Assembly (NCBI GenBank): GCA_904420155.1
Contig: CAJFUH010000207.1
Coordinates: 1 to 46,812, forward strand
From: an uncultured Clostridia bacterium
GTDB lineage: Bacteria; Bacillota; Clostridia; Oscillospirales; Acutalibacteraceae
Direction of reading: 5' to 3'
DNA: 46,812 nucleotides
The notes beneath the pieces were generated by a model. It saw only the letters and a list, made by a program, of their open reading frames with translations, did no database searches and was not told the origin of the DNA. The position numbers were made by a program, and so were the translations under genes. Below, piece after piece: positions 32,994 through 41,975 of the stretch (the stretch's first letter is position 1; every line of letters starts with the position of its first letter).

Positions 32994-33314
32994 TTTGCTT
33001 CCTCCTACATCTTTTTACTTCTTTGTACTGGGTACATATGCAACAGGGTACATCCCCTTGTTAAACTCTATTCTTTTCCTCATTTGTTATTGAAAATGCT
33101 TATACTATAATTTAGCACTTTTTAGAATAAATTTCAATGCTATAATCATAAAATACGTCCTTATTTACAAATTTATTATTTTATCAGAACACACCCTTGG
33201 CAAAGGGAACATGATATTCCCATTCCATCACGAAAACCAATATCCTCCTTTTTTCTGTTGCTGAATTTTTATCAAAAAGCCCCTTTTCAGACGCCTTGAT
33301 TCCTTTTATTTTTC
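32994..33314. other. Gene-free region upstream of ftsZ
   Basis: AT-rich spacer between divIB/ftsQ and ftsZ. On the minus strand a TTGAAA, 17-base spacer and TAAATT near 33100-33140 is a possible but weak promoter for ftsZ. I see no hairpin terminator for divIB/ftsQ, so read-through is possible. Confidence 0.4.
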
Positions 33315-34211
33315 TTATGTATCCTCCTCTACGAAGGAGGAACCTTCGGGATCCATGGAAGAAGGCTCCTCTTGACTGCTTACGCTGGAAACATAGTCCG
33401 GATTAAAAAAGCTGCGCCCGTCTTCCGCCGTCAAGGATAGATCCAACGTCCCCCGTTCGTAAGTCTGAATATGCTCTGGCTGCAAGGCTACCATAGCATT
33501 GCGCAGCTTAATCACTAGATCAATAGGCTGACCTAATTTAATGAGAATACGATCCTGATAATTCAGTTTAGGATTGGTGGGGGAAGTCAAATCGATCTCT
33601 TTGATATCCTGCATCCCGGTAGCGGTGATCGCCTGGGTGATATCTTCTAAGATGTCCTTCACGGTCTCATCCTGATATTCCATGACGCTTCCCAATTCAG
33701 CAGATTGAATTTCCAGTCCCTTAATCACCGGGAGGTTTTCTATCTCCGTCGCTGTTGTCTCCAACACTTTTCCAGAACTGCTTATTACTACATATTGTCC
33801 TCCATATTCCACCAGCCCAACCGGAACGGTCTCTGTGATATGTATCTGAATCTTACTGGGAAGCGAACGGGTAATCTCTGCCGTCTCAATATAAGGCATG
33901 GCATGTTCAATGGCCTCACTCCCCTCTTGCGTCTTACACAGGAATAAATTTTGCCCTTTTTCGATCCCACTTAAAGCAATAATTTGATCCGTATCATAAC
34001 GGGTCTCCCCTACCACTTCAATGGTGTCAATCTTAAACAGCACCGTAAGAGACAGGGCTATTCCTATACATAAAATGCAGACCGTCATCAGAAAGTAAAG
34101 GAGCCATAAACGGATTTTTCGGCGCCGAGCGCTCTTTCTCACAGTAGATCTTCTCCCTTGATAAGGGGTATCCTGCCATTTCCTTTCTGATCTTGCTTTT
34201 TTTTTATCCAT
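33315..34211 (-). CDS. divIB: Cell division protein DivIB/FtsQ
   Basis: A 298-residue bitopic division protein. Basic cytoplasmic residues 1-33 (KARSERK...RRRKIR) are followed by one membrane helix (34-56) and a POTRA domain (FKIDTIEVVGETRYDTDQIIALSGIEKGQNLF), then a beta domain with LPVIKGLE. The C-terminal tail is acidic and Ser-rich. It recruits later divisome proteins (FtsL, FtsB, PBP). Its position between murA and ftsZ is the standard dcw place of ftsQ. It begins 10 bases after the murA stop codon. Confidence 0.9.
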   Translation of the reverse strand: MDKKKARSERKWQDTPYQGRRSTVRKSARRRKIRLWLLYFLMTVCILCIGIALSLTVLFKIDTIEVVGETRYDTDQIIALSGIEKGQNLFLCKTQEGSEAIEHAMPYIETAEITRSLPSKIQIHITETVPVGLVEYGGQYVVISSSGKVLETTATEIENLPVIKGLEIQSAELGSVMEYQDETVKDILEDITQAITATGMQDIKEIDLTSPTNPKLNYQDRILIKLGQPIDLVIKLRNAMVALQPEHIQTYERGTLDLSLTAEDGRSFFNPDYVSSVSSQEEPSSMDPEGSSFVEEDT

Positions 34212-34220
34212 TGCTATTCC

Positions 34221-35474
34221 TCAAATCCTTTTTACCTTTGCGCCAATAGAAGACAAGCTTTTTTCTAGGCTTTCATATCCCCGGTCAATATGATGTAACC
34301 CACCAAGCTGTGTTATCCCTTCAGCCGCCAATCCAGCCACTGCTAAAGCGGCGCCCCCTCTTAAATCAGGGGCTTCCACCTGGGCCCCATAAAGTTTGCG
34401 TACGCCTTCTACCACCGCTACTTTTCCCTCGACCTTGATATTGGCTCCCATTCGCAGCAACTCTCCCACATGTTTATAACGACTTTCAAAGATATTTTCT
34501 ACAAATACACTAGTACCTTTTGCCAAAGTCACCATGGCCATTACCAGCGCCTGCGCATCGGTTGGGAACCCGGGATATGGCATCGTACGTACCATTTTGA
34601 TAGGGCGTAATCTTTCAGGAGCTTGCAGTTCCAATTGGGAACCATTGCAACGTACACGGCATCCTGCTTCCTCAAACATCGGGATTACCTGCCCCAGATG
34701 ATCTTTCTCTATCTCCTTTATCGTGAGTTTACTACCCGTGACTGCCGCCGCAGCCATAAAAGAAATCGCTGCAATGCGGTCCGGAATAACGGTATGTTCC
34801 GCCCCATGGAGACACTCCACTCCTTCTATGGTAATGGTCCCTTCCCCAGCCCCTTCAATCCGTGCGCCACATGCGTTTAAATAGCAGGCTAAGTCGACAA
34901 TTTCCGGCTCCCGGGCCGCGTTGGTGAGCACCGTGGTGCCGTCCGCCACTGTAGCGGCCAACAATATATTTTCTGTAGCTCCTACACTTGGAAAAGAAAG
35001 CGCAATATCAGTCCCCTTTAGCTTACCATCCACTTTGCAGTCTAGATATCCGTAATGCTCGTCAATATGCAATCCCATCTGCCGTAGGGCCTTTAAATGC
35101 AAGTCAATCGGCCGGGGGCCCAGCTCGCATCCTCCTGGAAAGGAAAGCTTTGCGCATCCCATCCGGGAAACGATAGCCCCTAAAAATACAATGGATGACC
35201 TCATTTCCCGCATCAAATCATCCGGAATATCGCAGGTACTGACATGCTGAGAATCTACCGTCAAGGTAGAACCCTCCCGATAAATCTGACAGCCTAAGTG
35301 ACGCAGAATCTGAATAGAAGCATCCACATCTGATAAGCCGGGGCAGTTATGTATGACACTCTGTCCCTGGCACAACAAGGTGGCCGCCAAAACAGGCAGC
35401 GCACTGTTCTTTGCCCCATGAATGGGTAGTTCTCCTTCCAATGGATGGCCGCCCTCAATGATCAGTTTTGACAC
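34221..35474 (-). CDS. murA: UDP-N-acetylglucosamine 1-carboxyvinyltransferase (MurA)
   Basis: First committed step of peptidoglycan synthesis, transferring enolpyruvate to UDP-GlcNAc, in the cytoplasm. The 417-residue form starts MSKLIIEGG at the GTG at 35474, with AAGGGG eight bases upstream; a GTG at 35483 has too little spacing. KN pair and active-site Cys (near 116, in FPGGCELGPRPIDLHL) are present, as are TMPYPGFPTDAQ and NIFESRYKHVGEL. Cys presence suggests fosfomycin sensitivity. It follows murG and precedes divIB/ftsQ. Confidence 0.96.
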   Translation of the reverse strand: MSKLIIEGGHPLEGELPIHGAKNSALPVLAATLLCQGQSVIHNCPGLSDVDASIQILRHLGCQIYREGSTLTVDSQHVSTCDIPDDLMREMRSSIVFLGAIVSRMGCAKLSFPGGCELGPRPIDLHLKALRQMGLHIDEHYGYLDCKVDGKLKGTDIALSFPSVGATENILLAATVADGTTVLTNAAREPEIVDLACYLNACGARIEGAGEGTITIEGVECLHGAEHTVIPDRIAAISFMAAAAVTGSKLTIKEIEKDHLGQVIPMFEEAGCRVRCNGSQLELQAPERLRPIKMVRTMPYPGFPTDAQALVMAMVTLAKGTSVFVENIFESRYKHVGELLRMGANIKVEGKVAVVEGVRKLYGAQVEAPDLRGGAALAVAGLAAEGITQLGGLHHIDRGYESLEKSLSSIGAKVKRI

Positions 35475-35563
35475 AACAAACACCCCTTCATCCTTGTATC
35501 CCAGGAAACATTCTTGTTTGCTATACTATGCAAAGGATGCTGGAGTGGTGAAATAGGCATCGG

Positions 35564-36685
35564 CTATTTTTCAGGGAAAAAGCCCTGTATGATTGAGTAT
35601 ATCCTTTCATTTGCGTCGAGAATTGCCATTTTGCGCGCATTGGTCTGATAAATTTCCAACGTTTTGGGATCCGCTGTCATTTTCTGAACCATCTGAATCA
35701 GGGCATCCCCGCTGAGATCCTTTTCTTCCAAGATAGCGGCCGCCTTCCGGCGGACCAAAGCCATGGCGTTATGGTATTGGTGATTTTCTGCTACATTGGG
35801 GGACGGGATCAAAATAGAAGCCTTTCCTTGGGCTTGCAGCTCACTTAACGTGATGGCTCCCGCCCGGCAAATCACCAAATCAGCGGCAGCTAAGCAATCT
35901 GGCATATCCTTGATATATTCTCTAATATCCAGATTAGCATGTTTTTTCAAATCTACTCCTTTTTTTATCAGCAACTCTGGAAACCAGCTTCCATATTGTC
36001 CATAAGCATGGATATGCTGATACCTGTCGTCCTTACTGCTCCACGCAATCAGATCCGCCACGGCCTCATTGATCTTACGGGCCCCCAGGCTCCCTCCAAA
36101 AGAAAGGATTAACGGGCGGCCGTCCAGCCCCAGCTTTTTGCGGGCAGTTTCCCTTCGAGCCGACAAAATCGCCGGGCGGACAGGATTCCCTGTAACTGTA
36201 ATAGGACAGGAAGGGTCCAAATATTTTTTCGCATCTTCTACCGCCAGCATCACCTTTTTTGCATATTTGGAAAGCATCTTGGTGGTCATCCCTGGAAAGG
36301 CATTCTGTTCGTGGATTAAGATCGGTATCCCCATTTTAGCCGCCGCACGCAAAATCGGCCCGCTCACATATCCCCCGGTACCCACGCAGAGATCTGGTTT
36401 AAATTCTTTGATGATCCTCTTGGACTGCCCGTTTGCCGCCATGAGAAGACCTATGGTACGGATATTCTTGGCCAAACTCTTGAGGGAAATCTTTCTCTGG
36501 AAACCCGCAATGGTAATGGCTTGGAAAGGATATCCGGCCTCTGAGACCAACCGTTCTTCCATCCCCCCTTTGTTGCCCACATACAACAGCTCGGCCTGAG
36601 GATTATGCTGCCGCACCGTGCCTGCAATAGCCAAAGCCGGGTTGATATGTCCGGCGGTTCCCCCTCCGGCAAGCAAAATCTTCAT
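35564..36685 (-). CDS. murG: MurG, lipid II-forming GlcNAc transferase
   Basis: Adds GlcNAc to lipid I to make lipid II on the inner face of the membrane. The 373-residue form has GGGTAGHINPALAIA at the N terminus, GTGGYVSGP, the HEQNAFPGMTTK donor segment and the C-terminal ADLVICRAGAITLSE and AENHQYHNA. The ATG at 36685 gives the standard MKILLAGGG. A longer frame from 36721 adds an atypical extension. It sits between ftsW and murA. Confidence 0.96.
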   Translation of the reverse strand: MKILLAGGGTAGHINPALAIAGTVRQHNPQAELLYVGNKGGMEERLVSEAGYPFQAITIAGFQRKISLKSLAKNIRTIGLLMAANGQSKRIIKEFKPDLCVGTGGYVSGPILRAAAKMGIPILIHEQNAFPGMTTKMLSKYAKKVMLAVEDAKKYLDPSCPITVTGNPVRPAILSARRETARKKLGLDGRPLILSFGGSLGARKINEAVADLIAWSSKDDRYQHIHAYGQYGSWFPELLIKKGVDLKKHANLDIREYIKDMPDCLAAADLVICRAGAITLSELQAQGKASILIPSPNVAENHQYHNAMALVRRKAAAILEEKDLSGDALIQMVQKMTADPKTLEIYQTNARKMAILDANERIYSIIQGFFPEK

Positions 36686-36835
36686 AATATGAATCATGCT
36701 CCTTTCCTCTGAGAAAAACATGTTAGACTTTTTCTCTAAAATGATAGGAATATCACTGAGGCTTTTCCTCTGCCGCCAGAGGAGCGATACCTCAGAAAAG
36801 GGAATAACAAAAAATCTAGGGCCTATCTCTCTTTG

Positions 36836-38200
36836 CTATGTCTTTTCCAGGCTGGCCGTTCGTGAGATGGACAGTACAATTCCCATTTGCGCTAGCAACA
36901 TAATCAGCGACGTTCCTCCGTCACTGAAAAACGGAAGGCTGATCCCTGTATTGGGAATGCTGTTCGTAACAACCGCTACATTAAGCAAAACCTGTAACCC
37001 TACCTGAGCAGATAGACCAATTCCCAACAGGCTTCCAAATTTATCTTTGGCGCGCATAGATATGGTAATCCCTCTCCACACCAGCAGGGCAAATAACAGC
37101 AAAATAATCAAAGCACCAATGAGCCCCAATTCCTCGCATACCACTGCAAAAATAAAATCATTTTGGGGTTCCGGCAAATATAGATATTTCTGCCGGGACT
37201 GTCCAAGCCCTTGCCCCAGTAGCCCGCCAGAACCTATTGCATACAGGGAATTTCGGGTTTGCCAGGTGTCCTGCCACATTTGTTCTGTGGTATAGGTAAG
37301 AGGATCCAGCCATCCTTGGATCCGTTCATTGGCATAACTGAGCATATCGGTAAATAGAAGGATGTAAGCGATCACACCCCCTACAATCGCAAGCGCCCCG
37401 CCAAACCAACGGAGTTTGATTCCGCCGATAAATAACATGCCTGCCGCCAGCAATACCACAATAATAGTACCGGACAAATGAGGTTCTAAAATCAACAGAG
37501 CGCATGTAGATCCAAGAACCAGAATGTAAGGTAAGATCCCATAACGGAAGGTCTCCATCTTATTAAAATTAATAGATATCCAATGGGCGAATATCAAAAC
37601 AATGGCGAATTTGGTAATCTCCGACGCTTGGAAACTAAAACTTCCGATCTGTACCCAACGGTGCACTTGGTTGATCGGGGGCATTACCATAACCACAGCC
37701 AGCAGCGCATAGGAAACCAACAGAATCGGGACAGCTAATTTATGAAAATGGTGATAGTCAAAATAAGAAAGGGCCAACATTAATATGACGCCCACCACTG
37801 CATACAATAACTGCTTTTTGATAAAATAACCGCTGTCGCCATGCAGATAATAGGCGTTGGGATAGCTGGCGGAGTACAGCATCACCAGTCCAATCCCCAA
37901 CAAAATCAACACCAAAATCAAAAAAGGCATATCCATGCCGGAACGGATAGAAAAAAGCTTAAAACGCTTTTTTACCGCCCGTTTTCCTGGATGAAGCAGA
38001 GAACGTTTTTCCTTGGGCGCTTCTTTTCTTTCCTTTCTTGATTTGGGAGGCGCATACCGTTCTTCACGGTGAAGGGCCGCCTCTGGAGGCCCTCCCGCTT
38101 TTCTGGAACGCATAACGGACTCGCCGGATGAAGAGCTTCTTGGAGCACGCCTTTTGTTGCTTGGATGATAGGTTGCTCTATCGTTCTCATTTCTTTTCAC
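36836..38200 (-). CDS. ftsW: FtsW/SpoVE-type SEDS glycosyltransferase
   Basis: Polytopic SEDS protein that polymerises glycan strands with its class B PBP partner. The 454 residues begin with an unusual basic, Ser/Arg-rich cytoplasmic extension of about 85 residues, then ten membrane helices starting at MDMPFLILVLILLGIGLVMLYSAS. SEDS signatures include the FQASEITKFAIVLIFAHW and QNDFIFAVVCEELGL segments. A GTG start at 38200 has AAAGGAG upstream. FtsW and SpoVE cannot be told apart by sequence alone; the dcw position and neighbouring PBPs favour a division role. Confidence 0.93.
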   Translation of the reverse strand: MKRNENDRATYHPSNKRRAPRSSSSGESVMRSRKAGGPPEAALHREERYAPPKSRKERKEAPKEKRSLLHPGKRAVKKRFKLFSIRSGMDMPFLILVLILLGIGLVMLYSASYPNAYYLHGDSGYFIKKQLLYAVVGVILMLALSYFDYHHFHKLAVPILLVSYALLAVVMVMPPINQVHRWVQIGSFSFQASEITKFAIVLIFAHWISINFNKMETFRYGILPYILVLGSTCALLILEPHLSGTIIVVLLAAGMLFIGGIKLRWFGGALAIVGGVIAYILLFTDMLSYANERIQGWLDPLTYTTEQMWQDTWQTRNSLYAIGSGGLLGQGLGQSRQKYLYLPEPQNDFIFAVVCEELGLIGALIILLLFALLVWRGITISMRAKDKFGSLLGIGLSAQVGLQVLLNVAVVTNSIPNTGISLPFFSDGGTSLIMLLAQMGIVLSISRTASLEKT

Positions 38201-38284
38201 ATCTTTCGCTCCTTTCCGCTCTGTTTGAAGATTAGGACCTTAATACGCAATCTAAAAGCTGCGTACATAGGGCAATGCATAGCC

Positions 38285-39304
38285 CTATCCTAACAATATC
38301 AACAACAGGGCAATTAACCCTCCAACAATAGTAATAACGCTAAATACTGTACAGATTTTACGCTCACTCCAGCCACACATTTCAAAATGATGGTGGATAG
38401 GGCTCATCTTAAATAATCTTTTGCCATGGGAAATCTTGAAATAGGTAACCTGTAACATAACCGAGAACATCTCCATGAGGTATACGACCCCCAAGGGAAT
38501 CAAAAGGATAGGCCTATCCAACGCAAAGGCCAAAGCGCAAACCATACCTCCTAAAAACAAGGAACCTGTATCCCCCATAAATACTTTGGCCGGGTTCATA
38601 TTCCATACCAAAAATCCCAAGCAAGCGCCCGCCAAGGCCGCCCCTGCAATTCCAGCACCCTCCACAGAGAGATATCCTGCAATTATCATAAAGAATATTC
38701 CCACAAAGAAAGTGATTGATGCATCCAACCCATCAATTCCGTCGGTAAGATTCACTGCATTGACAATTCCCACAATCAAAATTGCCGCAATGGGATAGTA
38801 CCAGATCCCCAAATCAATATATCCTACAAAAGGAATATAAGTGTAAGAATCCCCGCCTGCAAAATAGATAGTAGCCAAGTAAGCAGCCGCTACCAAGAAT
38901 TGTAACACCAGTTTTTGCCGAGCCGTCAATCCTAAGTTGCGTTTTTTCACCACTTTGATATAATCGTCGAAAAAGCCCACGATACCATAACACACGGCCA
39001 TGGCCAGCCCGCCTAAAACTTTTGTCAAAACAAGCTGATAACTGGACAAAGACACCCCCGGGGCGATAGAAAAAGCATAATAGCAGGGCACGCAAATGAC
39101 CATTGCCACAAAAATTCCGATAATGAACATAATGCCGCCCATGGTAGGGGTCCCCTGTTTTTTCTTATGCCAGGATGGCCCCACGTCCAATATGGTCTGC
39201 CCATACTTTAACTTGTGAAGAAAGGGGATCAGCCATTTTCCTAGGATTGCTGTTATAGCAAACGCAATCACCACCGCCGCTATCTGTGCCCAAAAACTGT
39301 TCAT
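38285..39304 (-). CDS. mraY: Phospho-N-acetylmuramoyl-pentapeptide transferase (MraY)
   Basis: Makes lipid I by transferring phospho-MurNAc-pentapeptide to undecaprenyl phosphate. The roughly 339-residue membrane protein has ten helices, the acidic motifs FFDDYIKV and NLTDGIDGLD, the GDTGSLFLGG loop and HHHFEMCGWSE. The ATG at 39304 has GAGGTGG upstream and is preferred over an ATG six codons earlier. Its own promoter candidate lies at 39386-39413. No murF, murD or murE precedes it. Confidence 0.96.
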   Translation of the reverse strand: MNSFWAQIAAVVIAFAITAILGKWLIPFLHKLKYGQTILDVGPSWHKKKQGTPTMGGIMFIIGIFVAMVICVPCYYAFSIAPGVSLSSYQLVLTKVLGGLAMAVCYGIVGFFDDYIKVVKKRNLGLTARQKLVLQFLVAAAYLATIYFAGGDSYTYIPFVGYIDLGIWYYPIAAILIVGIVNAVNLTDGIDGLDASITFFVGIFFMIIAGYLSVEGAGIAGAALAGACLGFLVWNMNPAKVFMGDTGSLFLGGMVCALAFALDRPILLIPLGVVYLMEMFSVMLQVTYFKISHGKRLFKMSPIHHHFEMCGWSERKICTVFSVITIVGGLIALLLILLG

Positions 39305-39385
39305 TATTTTGCCACCTCTCAAAAATGATCCGGCCTGCTATTCCGGCCGTCCTTTTCTTTTCTGTGTGCACCACACAACAAAAAG

Positions 39386-39413
39386 ATTATATCACGCGCA
39401 TCCCTGTTTGTAA
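39386..39413 (-). promoter_or_regulatory. Promoter upstream of mraY
   Basis: TTACAA (39408-39413), a 16-base spacer and a perfect TATAAT (39386-39391) on the minus strand, about 80 bases before mraY. A GGCC-rich inverted repeat in the leader (39338-39356) may be structured. Confidence 0.65.
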
Positions 39414-39544
39414 CCGCAAAATTTGACATATGCGCTGTCTCTCTGTTCCGATATGGCGTCCCTTCTGTTCATCCTATGTATAAACTGTTATGTTTATTTC
39501 TTTTCTGATCCGCTCTTTTTATGAGCCGCACCATAGAAACACCT

Positions 39545-41794
39545 TTATTCAACCTGATCTTGAGTAACAAATTCTACTTCTATCACGGTACCAGGGCTCA
39601 CCTGCGTACCCTCTTCCATACTTTGAGATACCGAAACCACTGTCTCCCCTTCAGCAGGATTCCAGGCTCCGGAGATCTTGATATTGAGCCCTGCGTTGAC
39701 CGCTGTCTCATTGGCCTGCGCCATGGACAATTGGGTTAGCTTGGGAACCGTCACAGTGGAAGCAGCCGACTGCGTATCGGTAAACAGCACCACCCGGCCA
39801 TTCTTTGGAATGGATTTTCCCTGCCCCGGAATCTGCGAAAGTACCGTCTGGGCGCCTTCAGAAGGGCCGTAAACCTGATAGGTTAATCCCGCCTGTTCCA
39901 AAGCAGTTTTGGCTTCCGCTAAAGACATACCGCCCACATTTGGGGTCACCGTATCTTGTTCTTCCAACTCCGATTCATTAAACCGGCGTTCTACGCCCAG
40001 ATATGGCAATATCTCCTCCATCACGCTGCGGAAGGTAGGGGCGGCTACATAACTTCCGTAGTAGCTATCCCCTTTCGGCGTATCGTAAAATACCAGCATC
40101 GCTACCTGCGGATCATCGGAAGGGGCAAACCCGCAAAAAGAGGAAATATAGTCCTTCACGCCTTCCTGCATGCTCTGGCCAATCTTTTCCGACGTCCCGG
40201 TTTTGCCCGCGATGCGATATCCGGGAATATACCCGTTTTTGCCGGAACCCTCTACCGCATTAATCCGGAGGTATTCGCATAACTGCTGGGAAGTTTCTTC
40301 TGAAACCACCCGGCGTTTGACCGTGGTATCGGCGGACCGAATCACTGTTCCGTCATCGTCGATGATCTCTTCCATCAGGTGGGGCTGTACCAGGTTCCCC
40401 CCATTGGCCACCGCAGCTACCGCGGTGAGCATCTGGATGGGGGTTACCGTCAGGCCCTGCCCGAAGGAACCGATCGCTAAGTCCAAATCGGTCATAGCGC
40501 CCACCACGCCTCCGGCATTGAAGAACTGCCCTTTGGCCTCTCCGGGAAGATCGATTCCTGTCCGCTCCTGGAACCCAAACGCGCAAAAATAATCATAAAA
40601 CTTTTCTTTCCCCACCATGGCTCCCAGCTTTCCAAATGCCGGGTTACAGGAATTGCATAAAGCCTGCAAAAAAGTTTGGTGGCCGTGACCGGTGGTTTTG
40701 TGGCACTTAATCTTCCTCCCACTCTGTATAAAGTATCCGGGACAATCAAATGTTGTCTGCTCTGTCACTACATGTTCTTCCATCCCCATCGCCGATGTAA
40801 TAATCTTAAAGACTGACCCGGGATAATAGTTATCAGAGACCGCTTTGTTTCTCCATTGTTCCCCCAGCGCCTCTGTACGGGCCGCCGCCCTCTCTTCCTC
40901 CGGCAGCGTTTCAATCTCCGCCGCTTTCACTTCGTCAGTGATGGTAAAAGGATCGTTGGGGTCAAAATCTTCTTTGATTGCCATCCCCAGTATCGCGCCG
41001 GTATTGACATCCATTACAATCGCGGCGGCCCTCTGTTTTACCTGATTGGCTTGAATGCCTTCCTCTAGATGCCTTTCCAACGAATACTGCACAAATTTAT
41101 CAATAGATAACCTGATGTGGTGTCCGCTTTGGGCGGGCTCCATCTGTTCATAATCATAAGGCATATCCGTGCCCTGGGCATTCTTAGCCGTTACCAGCTT
41201 TCCAGGCTCTCCTGTCAGCTCTTCGTCATACTGTTTTTCCAACCCGGAAAGTCCTTGGCTGTCGGTCCCGGTAAACCCCAGCACCACTGCCGCTAAATTA
41301 TTGTCGTTGGGATAATAACGCTGATAATCTTCGATGAGCCGAATGCCTGCTGTGATTTCATGCTCCGCCTTGAAGGCAACGATCTGGTCCTTGATTTCGC
41401 TCTCCACTTTACGTTTGACAATGGTATGGTACGATTTGGTATTGCTTGCCTTTTCCAGCAGAACGGATTCTTCCATCCCTAAGATTTCGGATAAGCCCTT
41501 GGCCACTTCCGCCCGGACGGTATCGTCCTTTAAGTAGACGGGTTCCAACACTACCGTCCAGACAGAAGCGCTTTCCGCCAAAGGCTCCCCGTTTCGATCC
41601 AAAATACTCCCACGTTTGGCGTTGATCGCAGTGTCGGCCAACTGCTGGGCAATGGCCTTTTCCTGCAAATCCTGGCCGTCGATCAATTGCAGTTTCACCA
41701 ACCGCACCGCTATGATTCCAAAACCAACGATTACCAATCCAATTAGGACCATCAAAGACCTTCTCCACATTCTTACGGTAGTTCCCTTCGCCAT
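39545..41794 (-). CDS. Class B penicillin-binding protein with two PASTA domains (copy 1)
   Basis: A 749-residue transpeptidase. A single N-terminal helix (about 12-36), the PBP dimerisation domain (40-230), the transpeptidase with SVFK (327-330), SCN (382-384) and KTG (531-533), and two PASTA domains (about 616-677 and 680-745). It is the PBP2x/SpoVD type. It aligns without gaps to the neighbouring PBP over the first 530 residues, so the two arose by tandem duplication. GGGAGA precedes the ATG. The gene could be FtsI-like or SpoVD-like; which copy divides and which sporulates cannot be told. Confidence 0.93.
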   Translation of the reverse strand: MAKGTTVRMWRRSLMVLIGLVIVGFGIIAVRLVKLQLIDGQDLQEKAIAQQLADTAINAKRGSILDRNGEPLAESASVWTVVLEPVYLKDDTVRAEVAKGLSEILGMEESVLLEKASNTKSYHTIVKRKVESEIKDQIVAFKAEHEITAGIRLIEDYQRYYPNDNNLAAVVLGFTGTDSQGLSGLEKQYDEELTGEPGKLVTAKNAQGTDMPYDYEQMEPAQSGHHIRLSIDKFVQYSLERHLEEGIQANQVKQRAAAIVMDVNTGAILGMAIKEDFDPNDPFTITDEVKAAEIETLPEEERAAARTEALGEQWRNKAVSDNYYPGSVFKIITSAMGMEEHVVTEQTTFDCPGYFIQSGRKIKCHKTTGHGHQTFLQALCNSCNPAFGKLGAMVGKEKFYDYFCAFGFQERTGIDLPGEAKGQFFNAGGVVGAMTDLDLAIGSFGQGLTVTPIQMLTAVAAVANGGNLVQPHLMEEIIDDDGTVIRSADTTVKRRVVSEETSQQLCEYLRINAVEGSGKNGYIPGYRIAGKTGTSEKIGQSMQEGVKDYISSFCGFAPSDDPQVAMLVFYDTPKGDSYYGSYVAAPTFRSVMEEILPYLGVERRFNESELEEQDTVTPNVGGMSLAEAKTALEQAGLTYQVYGPSEGAQTVLSQIPGQGKSIPKNGRVVLFTDTQSAASTVTVPKLTQLSMAQANETAVNAGLNIKISGAWNPAEGETVVSVSQSMEEGTQVSPGTVIEVEFVTQDQVE

Positions 41795-41975
41795 CCTGCG
41801 ATTCTCCCCCGAACGATGATATAGATTCTCTGTTCCCAGGTAAAAGGCGTCTATTGCCTGCCCCTTTTATCGGGAATTGGAGTCTCGTTCTTAACATCAT
41901 ATGAGGAGAATAGGCGGTTTATATCTAAATTTCGACCAGACAGGAAAAGGATATCATAGGTATTGAAAAAATTCC